Shown in pieces: positions 22,187-36,323 of a DNA stretch of 64,000 bases. The DNA comes from Blepharisma japonicum (taxonomy: Eukaryota > Ciliophora > Heterotrichea > Heterotrichida > Blepharismidae). The notes under the pieces were generated by a model that worked only from the letters and a program-made list of their open reading frames with translations, was not told where the DNA came from and searched no databases. The DNA lies in assembly GCA_949751835.1 (NCBI GenBank), contig CATKHK010000033.1, forward strand, positions 310,001 to 374,000, written 5' to 3'. Position numbers and translations under genes: made by a program. Position 1 is the stretch's first letter, and each line of letters begins with the position of its first letter.

Positions 22187-22437
22187 ATATTATCATGCAT
22201 AAATATTTATTCGTTGTACTTCTTACAAATTTAATATAAATCCAAGTCTGATTTTAATCGTAATATATATGTGGTAATTTTAACATCTTGCTTAACGCTT
22301 AAAAAGACAATTATCTTGCCAATATTGCATTTGCCCTTCTTAATGCGCACGAATTCAGTATATTTTAAATTATAATTATTAAAACTTCTTATAAGTAATT
22401 ATATTTGATTAATTTTATTCTAATCGAATTGGTGCTA

Positions 22438-23235
22438 TTAAAACAACTGATCCTGTGAATTGGCTGACAACTTTTGCTCTATAATTTCTTCAAACTCTTC
22501 AGTTTTTTCTTCAAAAATTTCCACATAATTTTTCATTATTTTTTTAGTTTGCTTCTTGATGTTTAATACAGTGCTCGCTACTTTTTCTCCTACGCTTTTA
22601 ATTTCGTTTAGTTCTTCTGAAAAATAATTTTTGATTTTGCCGAAAAAATTAACGACCTTTTTGCAAGTAATTTTGCTTTGGATCATTCATTCCTTTGCAA
22701 CTCCTATTCCAAGCTCATGTCTGGAAATATTTTTATCTAGGCACCTTTCAATGAAATCGTCATTTTGTTTGATGAATCTGATCAATAAATCATTTGTGCT
22801 AATGGCTTCTACAGGCTTCATTGGCCATATTCTTTCTGCAGCTTTTAATTCACTATATTTAGCATCATTTTCTTCTCCTTCATTAACTATAAGATAGTCA
22901 ATGAAATAGTCTTCTAAGAAATGGATTGTAATGTTCGTTGGGCAAGGACATATGGTATCAGTAACCCAATGGCATTGACTTACACACGCTCCGCGCTCGT
23001 ATTCATTCATCAAGCATTTTCTGCGTCCATTTTCGTCTCCTATGATCCCAACGATCAACGATCCATTGACAAATAGCTTCTTGCATTTTTCTAACTGTCT
23101 TAAATGACCAACGTTAAACATGTCGAAAGTGTCGACATAAAGAATTCGAATTTCATCTAGATCATCCGAAAATTTCAATTTTTTTCTCGCACTTGATGCT
23201 CGTGAATACCTAATTCTCTTTTTGGGAATATCCAT
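22438..23235 (-). CDS. CTP:phosphocholine cytidylyltransferase-like protein with altered signature motifs
   Basis: A 265-residue protein with the cytidylyltransferase fold of choline/ethanolamine-phosphate cytidylyltransferases: RILYVDTFDMFNVGHLRQLEKCKKLF, GSLIVGIIGDE, NEYERGACVSQCHWV, then a helix ending KNISRHELGI and a C-terminal amphipathic/coiled tail. The tail is joined through a TGA-Trp. Two hallmark motifs differ. The HxGH motif is NVGH (Asn41), and the RTEGISTS motif is PVEAISTN (about residues 141-148). The first His of HxGH is catalytic in known enzymes, so activity is doubtful. It may be a pseudoenzyme or have a changed substrate. The membrane-binding-like tail is kept. Confidence 0.82.
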
Positions 23236-23813
23236 ATTTTAAAATGTGATTGGGGGATTAATTCTTGATATTCTTGACATCAATTTTTGGGAAACTATTG
23301 GAAAGTTGAGCAGGTCCTTGATTTATTTGTTTTTTTGATAATTAAATTATAAAAAGTAATATTAATAAAAATTAATAGAGACATACCCAAATTTTAAGTA
23401 AATAGGAATAATTTTGTTGAAAAACCGATATAAAATTGCAGAATACATTGATTTACTCTTGAAATATTAAAAAATACAAAATTCAAAGATATGCAATAAT
23501 TGTATCAAAATGTAATTTAATTAAAAATGCTTCAATTCTTTGTGTCCAATTAGAATTTAATGCTTTATTTAGCATCCTTTCAAGTTTAGAAAATGCTTCT
23601 TATCTATATTCAATATGCTTATTTGTGTGAGAAAGAGGCTACTTTGATTTTTTTAGTAGGAATAAGTTCTTGATTATATTTATTAATTTAATTTTATTAT
23701 TTAAAATAAGTTTTAATTTTTTTAATCTTTTAATTTAACACTAGGGTGAAAAAACTAAAAAATAGGCTAGTTGCACCATAATATTTTGGGGGGTTTATTA
23801 GTGCAAAATTTAA
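23236..23813. other. Intergenic region with a G-run
   Basis: AT-rich spacer between divergent genes. Near 23770-23805 lie a six-G run and a short inverted repeat (TTGCAC ... GTGCAA), close to the start of the zinc-finger gene. No gene is supported. Confidence 0.5.
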
Positions 23814-24224
23814 ATGTCAATGATTAACCAAAATCACACGAAAGAACCTCAGATCAAAGCTGAAATTATATCTGGAAGACTATTGACTTATCAAAAAGAA
23901 AGCCGAATCTGCAAAGTTTGTGGAGTTGAATATAAGTCAAGTTTAGATATAATAACACATTTATACAGAGATCATCCGAAGTGCAAGGATTGCAAACTTC
24001 GATCCTTATCAATTGAAGATCATATCCTTCACAGGCTTGAAAAGCATCTTAGTGACATAAGGCAAGCCTTTCAGACATCTTATGGGATTAAAAAAAGTAT
24101 CGGTTTAAGACATGAATGCTCAGTATGCTCAGCTATTTTTACCAAGAAAACTTATGCACTTGTACATATGGCTAAAAAGCACCCTTTAATTGTTTCATTA
24201 TTTAACTCTGACAGCACATTTTAA
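23814..24224 (+). CDS. Small C2H2 zinc-finger protein
   Basis: A 136-residue protein with three C2H2-type fingers: CKVC-x12-HLYRDH (about residues 33-53), CKDC-x12-HRLEKH (about 56-78) and CSVC-x12-HMAKKH (about 101-121). The spacing C-x2-C-x12-H-x4-H fits classic fingers, although the linkers are not the TGEKP type. The second finger also overlaps extra His residues. It could bind DNA, RNA or protein. ATG 23814, TAA stop, no introns. It converges on the coiled-coil gene that follows, with a gap of only 6 bp. Confidence 0.8.
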   Translation: MSMINQNHTKEPQIKAEIISGRLLTYQKESRICKVCGVEYKSSLDIITHLYRDHPKCKDCKLRSLSIEDHILHRLEKHLSDIRQAFQTSYGIKKSIGLRHECSVCSAIFTKKTYALVHMAKKHPLIVSLFNSDSTF

Positions 24225-24230
24225 ATTAAA

Positions 24231-25838
24231 TTAACTACTTTCTTCACCTAGGTATTTTTGATAAAGCTTCATAAATGCTTGACCTCCTTTAGGAGATTTA
24301 AAAGACTCTTGAGGCTTGTCTTGGAACTGCTCTGTAAGTTTTTTCCTGGACTCGTTAAAATCTTGCAAGGCTTTGTTAGAATTCTCATAATTATGAAGAA
24401 TTCCATGGATCATTTCATCTTTTTTCAATTTGAATTCTTTGAGTTGCTGATTTTCAGTTTCAAGAGACTTTATTTTTTCAATTAACTGCCCATTGCCTAT
24501 ATTTAGTTGATAAATGAGATATCCCATAAATTCCACTTCAATAATCAACTGTAAGTTATCTCCGTGTAAAAAAGAATAGTTTTTTGATATTTCTTGTCTT
24601 TTCTGGTAAAAATCTTCACCAACAGCTATGTTAAAGCATTGATAAATATTGTAGGAAGTCTCTTTCACAATTTCGATTATTGCTTCGAGGTCTTTTATTG
24701 TTTTAGTTGACTTTTCATTTGAGGATTTGAGATCCTTTATTGTTTCTTGGTCTTTTTCTGAGCTTAATTGCATTATTTTAGTGAGTTCTGATTCTCGGCT
24801 ATTTCATTTGCTTTTTAATATGTCAATTTGCTGCCTTAATTTTTGCTCAGATTCTCTTGCATCAGAAATCTCTGCATCTGAAGACCGTTTTATTTGGTCA
24901 TAGCTTATTTCTAATTCTTTAGTTTTCTCTTCTAAGCTTTTAGCAGTTTCTTCAAGCTCGCTTCTCAATTTTTCATTTTCTTCTTCAAAAACTTCTTTTT
25001 CATTGATCAATTTTTCGACTTCTCCAGAAAAAATTTTCCTTGATTCTTCAAAACTCCTTGCCTTACTTTTAGTCAAATTTTCTTTTAATTCCTTTATTTT
25101 CGCTTCATTTTCTCTTATTCCTTCTTGAAGCCTGCAAATTTCTTTATTCAATTCATTTTCTATTTGTTCTTTTTCGCTTTCATATCTATCAACTATTTTT
25201 CCCAATTCATTTTCCAAATTCTGTATATTTGCATTTAAAATAAGAGTATTTTCAATTGCCTTGTCCATTTTACTGAAAATCTCAACTTCTGACTTATCAA
25301 ACCAATTAGAAAATGCTTCAAATTTATAATTCGCTTCTTCTTCGATCATCTTTAGAGATTTTCCATCACTTTTATCAGCAAGATCGTCTATTTTTAAAGG
25401 TGAGTCGCTCTCATACCAGCTTGAGTTTTGAATTGATGCCCGCTGATCTTTGTCTAATAATTGATAAACCCTCTTTTTCACTTCATTAATAAACTTTGCA
25501 CTTGAGTCAAGAACATTTGTGAACTTTCCAATAATTCCATGGACTGTAGAAAATCCATTCTCATCTGCATAAAATTCTGAAAAATTAGTTTGCGCTTCAT
25601 TGTCAGTTTTCGGCTTATTTTTATTTCGAGAATGAGCTTCAGCCTGCAAAGCCCAGATTTTGGATGCAGAATGAAGCAAGCAGGCTTTTTCAAAAGATTG
25701 TTCACGGATATACTCGTATTTATTTACCAATTCAGTAGGAAGAGGAAATGAAAATAATATTTCTTCAGCAACATTCAATAAAGCTAATAAACTTTCAACT
25801 TCTGGCTTCAAACTGTTTATTGATCCTCTATTTTCCAT
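24231..25838 (-). CDS. Coiled-coil protein, 535 aa
   Basis: A globular N-terminal part of about 180 residues is followed by a long coiled coil (about 180-525) rich in Glu, Lys and Leu heptads. One TGA-Trp joins the two halves (LKSK-W-NSRESEL). No membrane helix is seen. A structural or tethering role is likely, but no family is recognised. The start ATG at 25838 lies 18 bp downstream of the stop of the aspartyl protease gene on the same strand. Confidence 0.72.
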
Positions 25839-25856
25839 AAAATTAAATTTAAAAAA

Positions 25857-27104
<1,248 letters not shown>

Positions 27105-27139
27105 ATTTAAATTTTATGAAAAAGTGTTTGTTAATTAAA

Positions 27140-28318
27140 TTAACTTTTTTTAAAATTATGAGGGAAAGGTGATACTTTTTTTGAAATTGATACATCAATT
27201 TTGTAAGAACTGGCTGATCGAGGTCTATTTTCTGTTGTTATGAGGCTGTTTAAGCTATTTTCATTTTTCACATTACTGCTCTCAGAAAGATCTGAACTTT
27301 CTGGGATTGATTTTGGGGTTATTTTAAATATAATTGGCTTTAGGCTTAGGGATTTTTCTGTTTCTTCATCTGAATCAGTCTGCCTTCATTGAGAAAATCC
27401 TAGGATCCTCTTCGTTTGTGGAGTTTTCTCTGTCAAATCAATTGATTTTGGGTTAAAATTGCAGTTCAAACTAGATGCTGAGCCGAATTTTGGAATGAAC
27501 TTTTTATGAGAGCTCTGGGCTTCATTTAAAGTTGCCTGGTTTAGCTTAATACCATCATTGTTTTCAACTCCAAGGTTATTAACTGTTCCAGTATTATTTC
27601 ATATTGAAATAACTTCTTTTTCATATTTCATTTTCTGATTATCAGAACTATCGTTGAGATAATTGATATTTATTACCTCACTCTTCCATTTTCTCCTATT
27701 ATATATTCTTTTCTTTTTATCAAAATTCAAACATTTTGATGAAACGCTTTCTGAGTTTTTTGAGTTTAGTTCCAAAATTGACTCAGATGAAGGGTTCCTC
27801 TTGATTTTATTTAGCTTCACCTCATTGCCCGTTTCTAGCTGAGGGATGCTATTAAAATCATCATTGTTGCACTGCTCTTGCTTTTTAATGGCTTTGAGAG
27901 AGTGATACAATGGATATGCATTTATTGTATAACAAGGAATTTGAGTCCTTGACCTCACATGTATGATTTTAATACGCTCCATGGATATAACATTGAGCTG
28001 AGGCTCCTTAGGAGATTCACATATAGGTGACCCAGGAGGATTTGTGCGAGGTGAAAAGGATTTTCTGAATCCGCTTTGAGTGCTTGTTGTACTGGCAGGT
28101 GAGATATCAGCATAATCTTTTGTGAACATTTTTCGAAGGTTCAGAAGGGCTTGTTCCCTACCTTCTCCAGTAGGCGAGCATATTTTAAAGGTTCCAGATC
28201 TTGTATGAATATAGGTTTTACTCTTAGCAGCAGAAATTGGACGCCTTCTCAGCATCTGGATTTTAGAATTTGCTGGCTTGATTTCAAGTTGAGGAATGTC
28301 TTTCCTATGAATTTTCAT
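27140..28318 (-). CDS. Disordered Ser-rich hypothetical protein
   Basis: A 392-residue protein with low predicted order. It is rich in Ser, Asn, Lys and Pro and has many S-P and T-P sites (for example SPTGEG, SFSPRTNPPGSP). Two TGA codons read as Trp keep the frame open to TAA at 27140. Basic motifs (RRRPISAAKSK, KKKRIYNRRKWK) are spread along it. The first ATG in frame is at 28318; an upstream TTG is not used. It starts 390 bp from the NDUFAF7-like gene and ends 35 bp before the protease gene. No family is recognised. Confidence 0.7.
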
Positions 28319-28710
28319 TAGTAATTTATACAGTAAATGACTTCTCAAATTTTTATCATTTAGAAAATTAAAATTAGAGTTAAGAAAATATTTATTTATG
28401 GTCGTAAGTTATGATTTGACTACTTAAAATTTTATTTATTAATTTTATTATCAAAAGGGAAATAGAAAGTCTACTGATAAATTATTTATAACGCTTGACA
28501 TTTTTAGTTAAATTTAAATTCATATTGTTATCGTTATTAATTTTATGATGTTTGCCTTTATAAACTTAAAGAGCAGGCAACTTATATAGATAAAATAATT
28601 TCCTCTATAAGATTTTATTATGAAAATTGAAAGTTAATTAATATTATTAAGTTATGGAATAATATCATTAACTTGCAAATTGAAAATACAAATTTTTTGT
28701 AATAAATTAA
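28319..28710. other. Intergenic region
   Basis: About 390 bp of AT-rich spacer between two minus-strand genes. I see nothing in it. Confidence 0.5.
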
Positions 28711-30024
28711 TTATTCATTTTTTTCAATTTGAAGATTGTCTAAAAATGGATAAACTTCTCCTAAGCTTTTGCTTCCAGTATAAAGCACTTTATAAATTTC
28801 TCCCATTTGTCCTGGGCTTGCAAGTCTCTCATATTCTATATCGAGTTGTGCACCTTTTTCAGCGCTATTTTGTGTTTTAAGGTAATCAACTCTCGCCCCT
28901 ATTCCCATGGATTCTAAAAAGAAGCCTTGAGGTATCGGTCCTATAGTTCTTAAATCTGTATAAGTATCAGCAACCGCTTTTAGAGTTGAAAAATCGACGT
29001 AAGCACTCAAATCAACTTTTCCAGGCATCTGGAGTCATTTATTGGCATCAAGCTTTTCATGGCCTTTGATTCCCTAAATAGCAAATACTCTTATTGAATT
29101 AGAAAATGAATAATTTTCTCCATAATCAATAATTATTCCTGCTCCAACAGTAGAGTTAATGAAATCACATATTTGAGTCATCAAGCTGACTGATGCTGGA
29201 GATACTTCAATTCGGTTTCCTTCAAAAAGCTGAATGCTTGCTTCTCCTGAAAATCGTTTTTCTGGCTTAAGAATATTTTTTACATTTTGGTTCGGTCCGT
29301 TACTTCTTATGAATTGGAAATCATCATTTTCTGTCAAATTAACCTGCACCTCACATCATCCTTGCTGCTCTGAAAATTCGAAAATGTAAATAGGAAGGGC
29401 ATCAAAGAGTTCATGCCCAATAACTATTGCTGGATATCCTTTAAGTGCTTCATTGTAGAGATTCCTCATTTTTTCAAATGAATCATATCAAAGGAATGAA
29501 GTGTGCTCATAAAATAACCTATCAATTCCATTCTCACTTTGGCTTCATGTTTTTAATCCTCAATCTTTAAAAACTTTTTCAATGTTTTCTTTTTGAATTT
29601 TTCTCAGGGCAGCACTGACATCAACTAAATGAACGCTTAATCCTGATAAACAATCTAAACTTTTCAGGGTTCTAAGTATATCACATGTTAATGTGCCTCT
29701 ACCCGGTCCTAGTTCAATCAAATTTCATTTAAATGGGTTTTTGAACTTCTGCTGAACATGGTTTAGTCAAACTCCAATTATTTCACCAAATAATTGAGAT
29801 ATTTCAGGAGATGTAATAAAATCTCCTTTTCTACCAAATACATCTCCTTGGCAATAATATCCATATTGTGGATGAGCCAAGCATTGCTCCATATATTGTG
29901 CAAATGATAGAGGACCGCTTGAAATGATTTGCTTTGTTAAATGCTCTTTCAACTCGTCTACTTTGGGCTGAAGTGACTTTATAAGTGTTCCTCTAGGACC
30001 TCGAAAAAATCTTCTTAAAAGCAT
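28711..30024 (-). CDS. Mitochondrial NDUFAF7-type protein arginine methyltransferase
   Basis: A 432-residue member of the COG1565/MidA family, which methylates the complex I subunit NDUFS2 during assembly. Family marks are [39 protein letters not shown], the SAM-binding IELGPGRGTL, VIGHELFDALPI, GAGIIIDYGEN and DLSAYVDFSTLK. The N-terminus MLLRRFFRGPRGTLIKSL looks like a mitochondrial presequence, which favours ATG 30024. Seven Trp are TGA and none TGG. One 15-nt intron (29074-29088) is needed to join SIR to GIKGHEKLDANKW. Confidence 0.92.
29074..29088 (-). other. 15-nt intron
   Basis: On the minus strand it reads GTATTTGCTATTTAG, with A at position 10. It removes an in-frame TAG and restores the Y/S-x-R-GH segment of the NDUFAF7-like enzyme. 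Confidence 0.93.
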
Positions 30025-30814
30025 GAAGTCAATTAATATATAAAGATGAAAATTTTTGAGATAGGCTGACAATTTAAGCAAGAATTATTTATTTAATTTA
30101 AAATAATTTAATTTAACAAAGGTGATTTTTTAAAAATTTAAATTAAAAATGATAAATTGTAAAAGTACTGCAGCGAAAATAAAATAATCAGCGAATAGTT
30201 CGAATATTTCCAGAAATAAAAAATTGAAGTGAAAAACAAGATGCAGACCTAATGGTCTATTTTTAAAAGCTCAAATAGGCTAAATAAATTTTATGGAAAT
30301 TTGCATATTAAATTCAAAATTAGTGGTTTTAAAATTCATTACCGCTGAAATTTGCTGGAATAGTTTGAATTAACCATATAAAGCTCTATGTTTTAGATTT
30401 TTCAACATTCCTTAAATAACCTAAGCAAAATGTCAAGAAATATTCAATTTAAGCCCACTATCAAGTAATATTTAAAATGCAACAAAATGCAAACACATAA
30501 GTATTGAATCAGTCCTAAACTTCAAAAATCAAGGTAAGCTCATATTGATATGAAGTAAAAGCATGAATTACATTAGAATTATTATTGATCAACCAAGCAA
30601 AATGTTATTAAGTGTGGACTTAAAAGATTAATGAGAAATGAGCAGCTTCTTTGTATTTTAAGTCAAACACTTTAGTTTTAAACTTTAGGATATTAACTAT
30701 CTACAATAAGCAACCCCAAATTTATACGACATATAAGTAAAATTCTCATGGCTAGGATTATTTTAATAAATCTCATTGAGCAGCTGTTAGTCAATGTATA
30801 ATATAAAATTTATT
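30025..30814. other. Long intergenic region with a small hairpin
   Basis: About 790 bp between divergent genes. AGACC (30245-30249) and GGTCT (30254-30258) form a 5-bp stem with a 4-base loop, followed by a T-run. This resembles the end of a small RNA, but nothing upstream supports one. No ORF is supported. Confidence 0.45.
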
Positions 30815-33800
30815 ATGAATTCAAATAATAAGTACCTTGAAGAGCCTGGGTTTATTAGCAAAATGATTGTTTGATGGCTCTACCCGCATGCATGAAATTC
30901 GATAAAAGAAAGTAAAAAAGACGAGAAATACCTCCAGCCAATTCTCCAAAGTTTAAGACCAGACGAAAATAGTAAGAAACTACAAAAAGCTTGGGATAAT
31001 GAAAAGTTATTGAAAAATCCAAGCTTTTTGAGAGCTCTATTTAAAGCATTCGGTTACGATTATTTGAAAATAGGAATACCATTTACTTTAACTTTGTTTG
31101 GAAATTTAGGGATTTCAATATTACTTAGCAAAATTATAGACTATTTTGAAGATGAAGAAGCAGGACTATGGGTAGCTGCAATTTATTCAATCCTTTTACT
31201 AATTGTATCTGTATTTACTTTTATTTGAAACGAAAAAGGATATTTAGAATCAATGATACTCGGCATTAAAATTGAAAGCTCAATATCGTTGTTGTTATAT
31301 GAAAACACATTAGCATTTTCAGCAAACTCGTTAGGCCCGAAATCCTCCCAAGGCAAAATTCTCAACTTAGTATCGTCAGATATCGAAAATTTCAGGAATT
31401 TAGCAATGACAGTATGCATATGGGTCTTTCCGATTTACTTCATTGCTGCTATGGTCACAATTGCGTTTTTTCTGGGCTGGGCTGGAGCTATAGGTCTAAC
31501 ATTGGTTTTATTTAGCTATCCTATGCAAATGTTTTTATCAAGAATGACCTCAAGAAAATTGAATAAAACAAGTAAATACATTGACAGCAGGATCAATTTA
31601 ATTAGCAACATATTTGACGGAATAAGAATTATCAAGCTTTATGGCTGGGAGGTTCCATTTATGAACATGATTAATCTCATAAGAGGATATGAAATTTCTG
31701 AGTATTGGAAGAGCACAATTTTGAAAATTTTTGCCTTCGGAGTCAACACAAGTGGCCAAGGTCTAATTATTCTTATCACTTTTGCACTATACATTCGCAT
31801 AAGCGGCCCACTTGAATATAGCAATATTTACTGCGGAATGAGTATCTTGATGGTATCCTATTCTTATATGACAGGAAATGTAGCAATGGGCATGCTTCAA
31901 AGAGGGCTCTACATTTCTACATGTAATAGAACTAAAGAAGCATTGTTGTCTCAGCATGTCAAGAAGTATCCTCATCAAGAAGCTGCAATAGGAGCTATCT
32001 CATTTAAAGAAGTAAATTCCAGCTGAACTCCTGTTCCGGAGCCGTCACCAGATCCCAAACTTACACATGGATTTGTCTCAACTTTAGATAATATTGATGA
32101 AAGTCTTGGAGGTTATAATTTCTCAGTCGAACCAGGCGAACTCTGTGCTGTTATAGGGAACGTTGGCTCTGGGAAGACAAAATTTTTGCATACTATCCTT
32201 GGAGAAACATTTATATATGGAGGAGAAATAAAAATGGGAGGATCACTAGCATATGTAGAACAAGAGCCTTGAATCATTACAGGGACTGTAAAAGATAATA
32301 TTTTGATGAGTGAGCCATATGACCAATCCAAATATGAAAGTGCTCTAAAATGCTGCTGTTTGGAAGAGGACATAAATTCAATGTCAAATGGCGATAATAC
32401 ACATGTAGGAGAGCACGGATGCAATTTGAGTGGAGGCCAAAAGGCAAGAATTTCGTTAGCTAGAGCAGTATATGCTGATAAAGATATTTACTTGCTGGAT
32501 GACCCTTTTAGTGCAGTTGATGCGAGGGTCGCTGAAAACATTTTAAAAGTATGCATAAAAGGTAGATTAAAAAGAAAAACTATCATTATGGTCACTAACC
32601 AGCTCTATTACCTTCCATTTTGTTCAAAAATACTATTAGTTGATAATGGAAAAATAATCTTTGAAGGAAATTATGACAAATTAAAGCAAGAAGAATGGGC
32701 TCTAGAAATGATTGGTAAACATGAAGAAAATAACCAAGATGATCGCACAAATTATCAAATTAAAGACATTAAAGAGGCTCATAAAGATCTAGCTTCAAAA
32801 TCGCAAGACGAAACACAATCTGATGAAGAAGAGGTCGCAGTAAGCTCGAAATCAGTGAAACTCAAAGTTTATTATCAATTTCTTAAACCAGGTTTTAGAT
32901 CTTTTTGAATACTTATGATATTTTTTTGTATTTGCATTGTAGCCCAAACTGTTTATATCATCATGCAATATTGGATTACTTACTGATGCTCAAAAAGCGA
33001 TGGTGAACAGGAAAAATCATTATACCCATTAATTCTTTTTGCTGTAACTATTTGCGTTTTTTTTACAGCATTTTGTCAAGGAGCTTTTATAATTAACGTC
33101 TTGTTGTATGCTTCAAAAGCTCTGCATAATACTGTTTTTGCAAGGTTACTATTTGCTCCGATAACATTTTATGATGAAAATCCTGGTGGGAAATTACTGA
33201 ATATATTTTCACGAGATATTTTTATTGTTGATGCTTTTGTATCTACAAACCTTTCTGACTCTTTAAGAATGTTTTTGATTATTTTTGCACTACTTGTTAC
33301 AACGGTTTATATTGTCCCTTATTCTCTTATAGTGATTGTCATATATTTAAGCTTCTTTTATATGGTTCATGTACTTTTGATTAAGAGGATCAGATATTTA
33401 AAACAGCTTGACTTAAGCAGCAGAAATCCTATTAACGAGTGATTTGGTATCACTTTTGATGGGCTAAGAACTATCAGATGCTATAACTTCCATGGATATT
33501 TTAAAAATACAGCTATTTCAAAAGTAACACAAGCTGTGCAGGTGAGCTTTAATTTTATTATCAACAGTCGTTGTCTAAATTTATCAGGCTCCACTTGCAT
33601 AGGAGTATGCTTAGGACTTAATGCTTTAATTATTGTTGGATTTATCGATAAAAGTAATGCAAGTATGGCCAGTTTAAGCCTTAGCTTTACTTCAACAATC
33701 ATGCAATTACTTCCATGAATGATTAAGACCTTAATGGACACTGAAATTTACATGTCAAGTACTGAAAGGGTGAACCAATTCCGAAACATTTACCCTGAAC

Positions 33801-34855
33801 AAGACTCCGAAACAAAATCCTTAAACATCACAGAAGGTAAGATTGAGTTCAAAGATGTAACAATGAGATATAATGAACACTCAGAATTTATCTTGAAAGG
33901 TGTATCTTTTGAAATTGAAGGTGGAAAACGCTATGGTGTGATTGGCAGGACTGGATCAGGCAAGAGTACTCTATTCCAAGTGCTTTTTAGACTCTACCCT
34001 ATGCAGGATGGAACGATATATATTGATGGGCAGGACATAAGCACTGTAAGTCTAGCGAGTTTGAGAAAAAATATGTCGATAATACCCCAAATACCATTTA
34101 TATTTACAGAAACTTTGAGGAATAATCTTGATCCTTTGCACGAGCATACAGATGAAGATTTGCTGGATGCACTAGATTCCGTAAGCCTTTCTTATTATTT
34201 TCAATGCTTTAATGGTCTAGATACTCAATTGTCAAGCAATTTCTCGATATCTGCTGGACAAAAGCAATTAATTTGTCTTGCAAGAGCTATTTTGAGACAA
34301 AATAAAATTCTGGTAATTGATGAGGCTACAGCTTTCACAGATGGTCAAACTGATGAGCTCATCCAGAATATTATATCTGAAAAATTCAAAGGATCAACAA
34401 TTTTAACTATTGCTCATAGGCTATCAACGATAATTAATTACGATGGAATTATTTTGATAGATGGAGGAGAAATATTGAAAATAGGAAAACCAGATGAAAT
34501 GATAGAAAAGAGAAGAATAACGATGAGAGAGATGACCAAGAAAGGTAAGTCTGATATTGAATTTGCTTTAAGACCACAATATGAAAGCATGACTTACTCT
34601 CGATTAACGCTCACCTCAATTCAAGAAACACCTATCAGCCTAACACCAATAGCACCTCAACCTGTAAGTCCTATGGGCCATATCGTAAAGAAAAATGCTG
34701 CATTTTCAGAATTTACAGCTAACCGTGGATTGACTTATAAAAGAATACAGTCCAGAGGTGAAGGAGATACAACTTTCTTGAAGTCTCAGTACGAAAGCAT
34801 TACTGGAAGTATTAAAAGTAGTATTAGAAGACTAGAATCCGTTAATGTTCTTTAA
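30815..34855 (+). CDS. ABCC-type (MRP-like) full ABC transporter
   Basis: A 1346-residue exporter with layout TMD1-NBD1-TMD2-NBD2. The N-terminus VWWLYPHAWNS (three Trp, two of them TGA) fits the short-MRP start. NBD1 has GNVGSGKT (about residue 448), LSGGQKARISLARA (about 537) and LLDDPFSAVD. NBD2 has GRTGSGKST (about 1043), an SISAGQKQL signature, VIDEAT and IAHRLSTI. The NBD1 Walker B Asp in place of Glu is typical of ABCC proteins, so asymmetry is expected. NBD2's ISAGQ differs from the canonical LSGGQ but is close to the ABCC form LSVGQ. TMD1 spans about 75-380 and TMD2 about 690-960. The tail is Ser/Thr-rich. It likely exports conjugated organic anions. The frame is intact with several TGA-Trp and no intron. 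Confidence 0.95.
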
Positions 34856-34916
34856 TGCAAAAATAAAGTTTAGTTTAATCTCCCCTTTTAATTATTAATA
34901 TAAATTTTTAAAATTA

Positions 34917-36323
34917 ATGTCTAAAAATGTAAAATCAGCCTTGGTTAGCAGCAAGGCTCCTAAGCCAACAACATTTTCAAATGAAAGATCAAATCATCAT
35001 TCTGTCAAGTCAGACTTTGAATCGACTTCTCCAGCGGCTTCAAAATTTTATATTAATCTTCAAGATTTGGTAAATATTGAAGAGATTTTATCAGACCTTA
35101 TCATAGCTTTTCAGCAAGATAAAAGTGCTTCTTTTGAAATTGAAAGATGGTGAAAAATTACTGATGAAAATTCCATTGTCCGAATTGATAGCCTTTTTCA
35201 AAAAGAAGAAGTTAAACAATGCTTAAGAGAAGCTATTATACTAGAAGCAGTAGGAGTCTCTTTGTCTGGATTTTTAGACAACTCTGCTTTAGGGAATGCT
35301 GAAACCAGATTTGCTATTAATGACTTGCTTGAATTAATTTATGAAAATTTTTTAGTAATAGTTGACATCATTTTACACAGACTTCCGAATCATTATTCCA
35401 CTAATTCCTGAGCTGTCACTTTACAAGCAATAACTTTTACAAAGAGAAAAAATAAATGCTCAAAATATGAAAATATAAATGTATTATTAAGACAAAATGA
35501 ATTCATGAAAGGAAGAATTAAAGAGTTAGCTCATGAGCATGCTAATCCTGGATCGATGATGAGCACAAGTGCGAAATTGCTTTTGTATACCAATATTCAA
35601 ATTGTAAAAGACATTAAAAGTTTCGAAGTTTGAAGTGCAAGAGAATTATTGAAAACAGTGATTAATGAATATTATGAGCCGCCAGCATTAAACACTACAG
35701 AATCTATCGACTCTGAAATCGAGGTCCCATTAGCAGAAACTCCTTACTTACCTGAAACTGAAGAAGATATTTATACACTTGTGCTAGATTTAGATGAAAC
35801 TTTAATCCACTATTACGAAGATGGAGATGAAGGAGGATTTTTAATACGCCCATGATGCCAAGAGTTTCTAGAAGAAGTTTCGAAACTGTATGAAGTTGTC
35901 GTTTTCACAGCTGGGCTTCAAGAATATGCAGATTGAGTCCTTGATCAGATTGATCCTCATATGTTTATTTCTTATCGGCTTTATAGACAGCACGGATTGC
36001 CAACTGGAAATTTCTATACAAAAGATCTTTCAAGGCTTGGCCGAAATATAGCCCGAGTTATAATTGTAGACAATATGGCAGAAAATTTCCGAATGCAGCC
36101 TGACAATGGGATTTTAATTAGAACTTTTATTGATGATATGACTGACAATGCATTGCTGGAGCTTATGCCTTTGCTTAAAGGTAACTTATAATCAGAAATC
36201 GCTTTGAAAAAAGGCCGCGATGTAAGAAAAGCTCTCAAAAGCTTTAGAGACCAAATGATGAAAGCAATCGCACGAGGAGATAGCAACCCTCATCTTAATT
36301 TGCACTTAGAAGACGACCTCTAA
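34917..36323 (+). CDS. FCP1/SCP-like (HAD family) protein phosphatase
   Basis: A 463-residue protein. Its C-terminal half is an FCP1-homology domain with the DxDxT catalytic motif (LVLDLDETLIHYYED). It is followed by FLIRPWCQEFLEEV, VVFTAGLQEYADWVLDQIDP, YTKDLSRLGRN and VIIVDNMAENFRMQPDNGI. This fits CTDSP/Dullard/TIM50-type Ser/Thr phosphatases. The N-terminal 250 residues are helical with no domain recognised. Five TGAs read as Trp, two of them inside the domain. A 15-nt intron (36181-36195) leads to the last 40 residues (RDVRKALKSFRDQM). It begins about 60 bp after the ABC transporter. No transmembrane helix is seen, so the TIM50 role is unlikely. Confidence 0.92.
36181..36195 (+). other. 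15-nt intron
   Basis: The sequence is GTAACTTATAATCAG, with A at position 10. It lies after LMPLLK in the phosphatase gene and contains an in-frame TAA. Removal keeps the frame open for 43 more codons. Confidence 0.88.

Noticed and set aside
23760-23813. G-run and TTGCAC/GTGCAA inverted repeat upstream of the zinc-finger gene as a regulatory element
   Set aside because: It is a single occurrence with short arms; nothing links it to transcription beyond position.
30245-30262. Small hairpin followed by T-run, possible end of a Pol III RNA
   Set aside because: No A/B box, Sm site or conserved RNA sequence is seen upstream; a 5-bp stem is weak.
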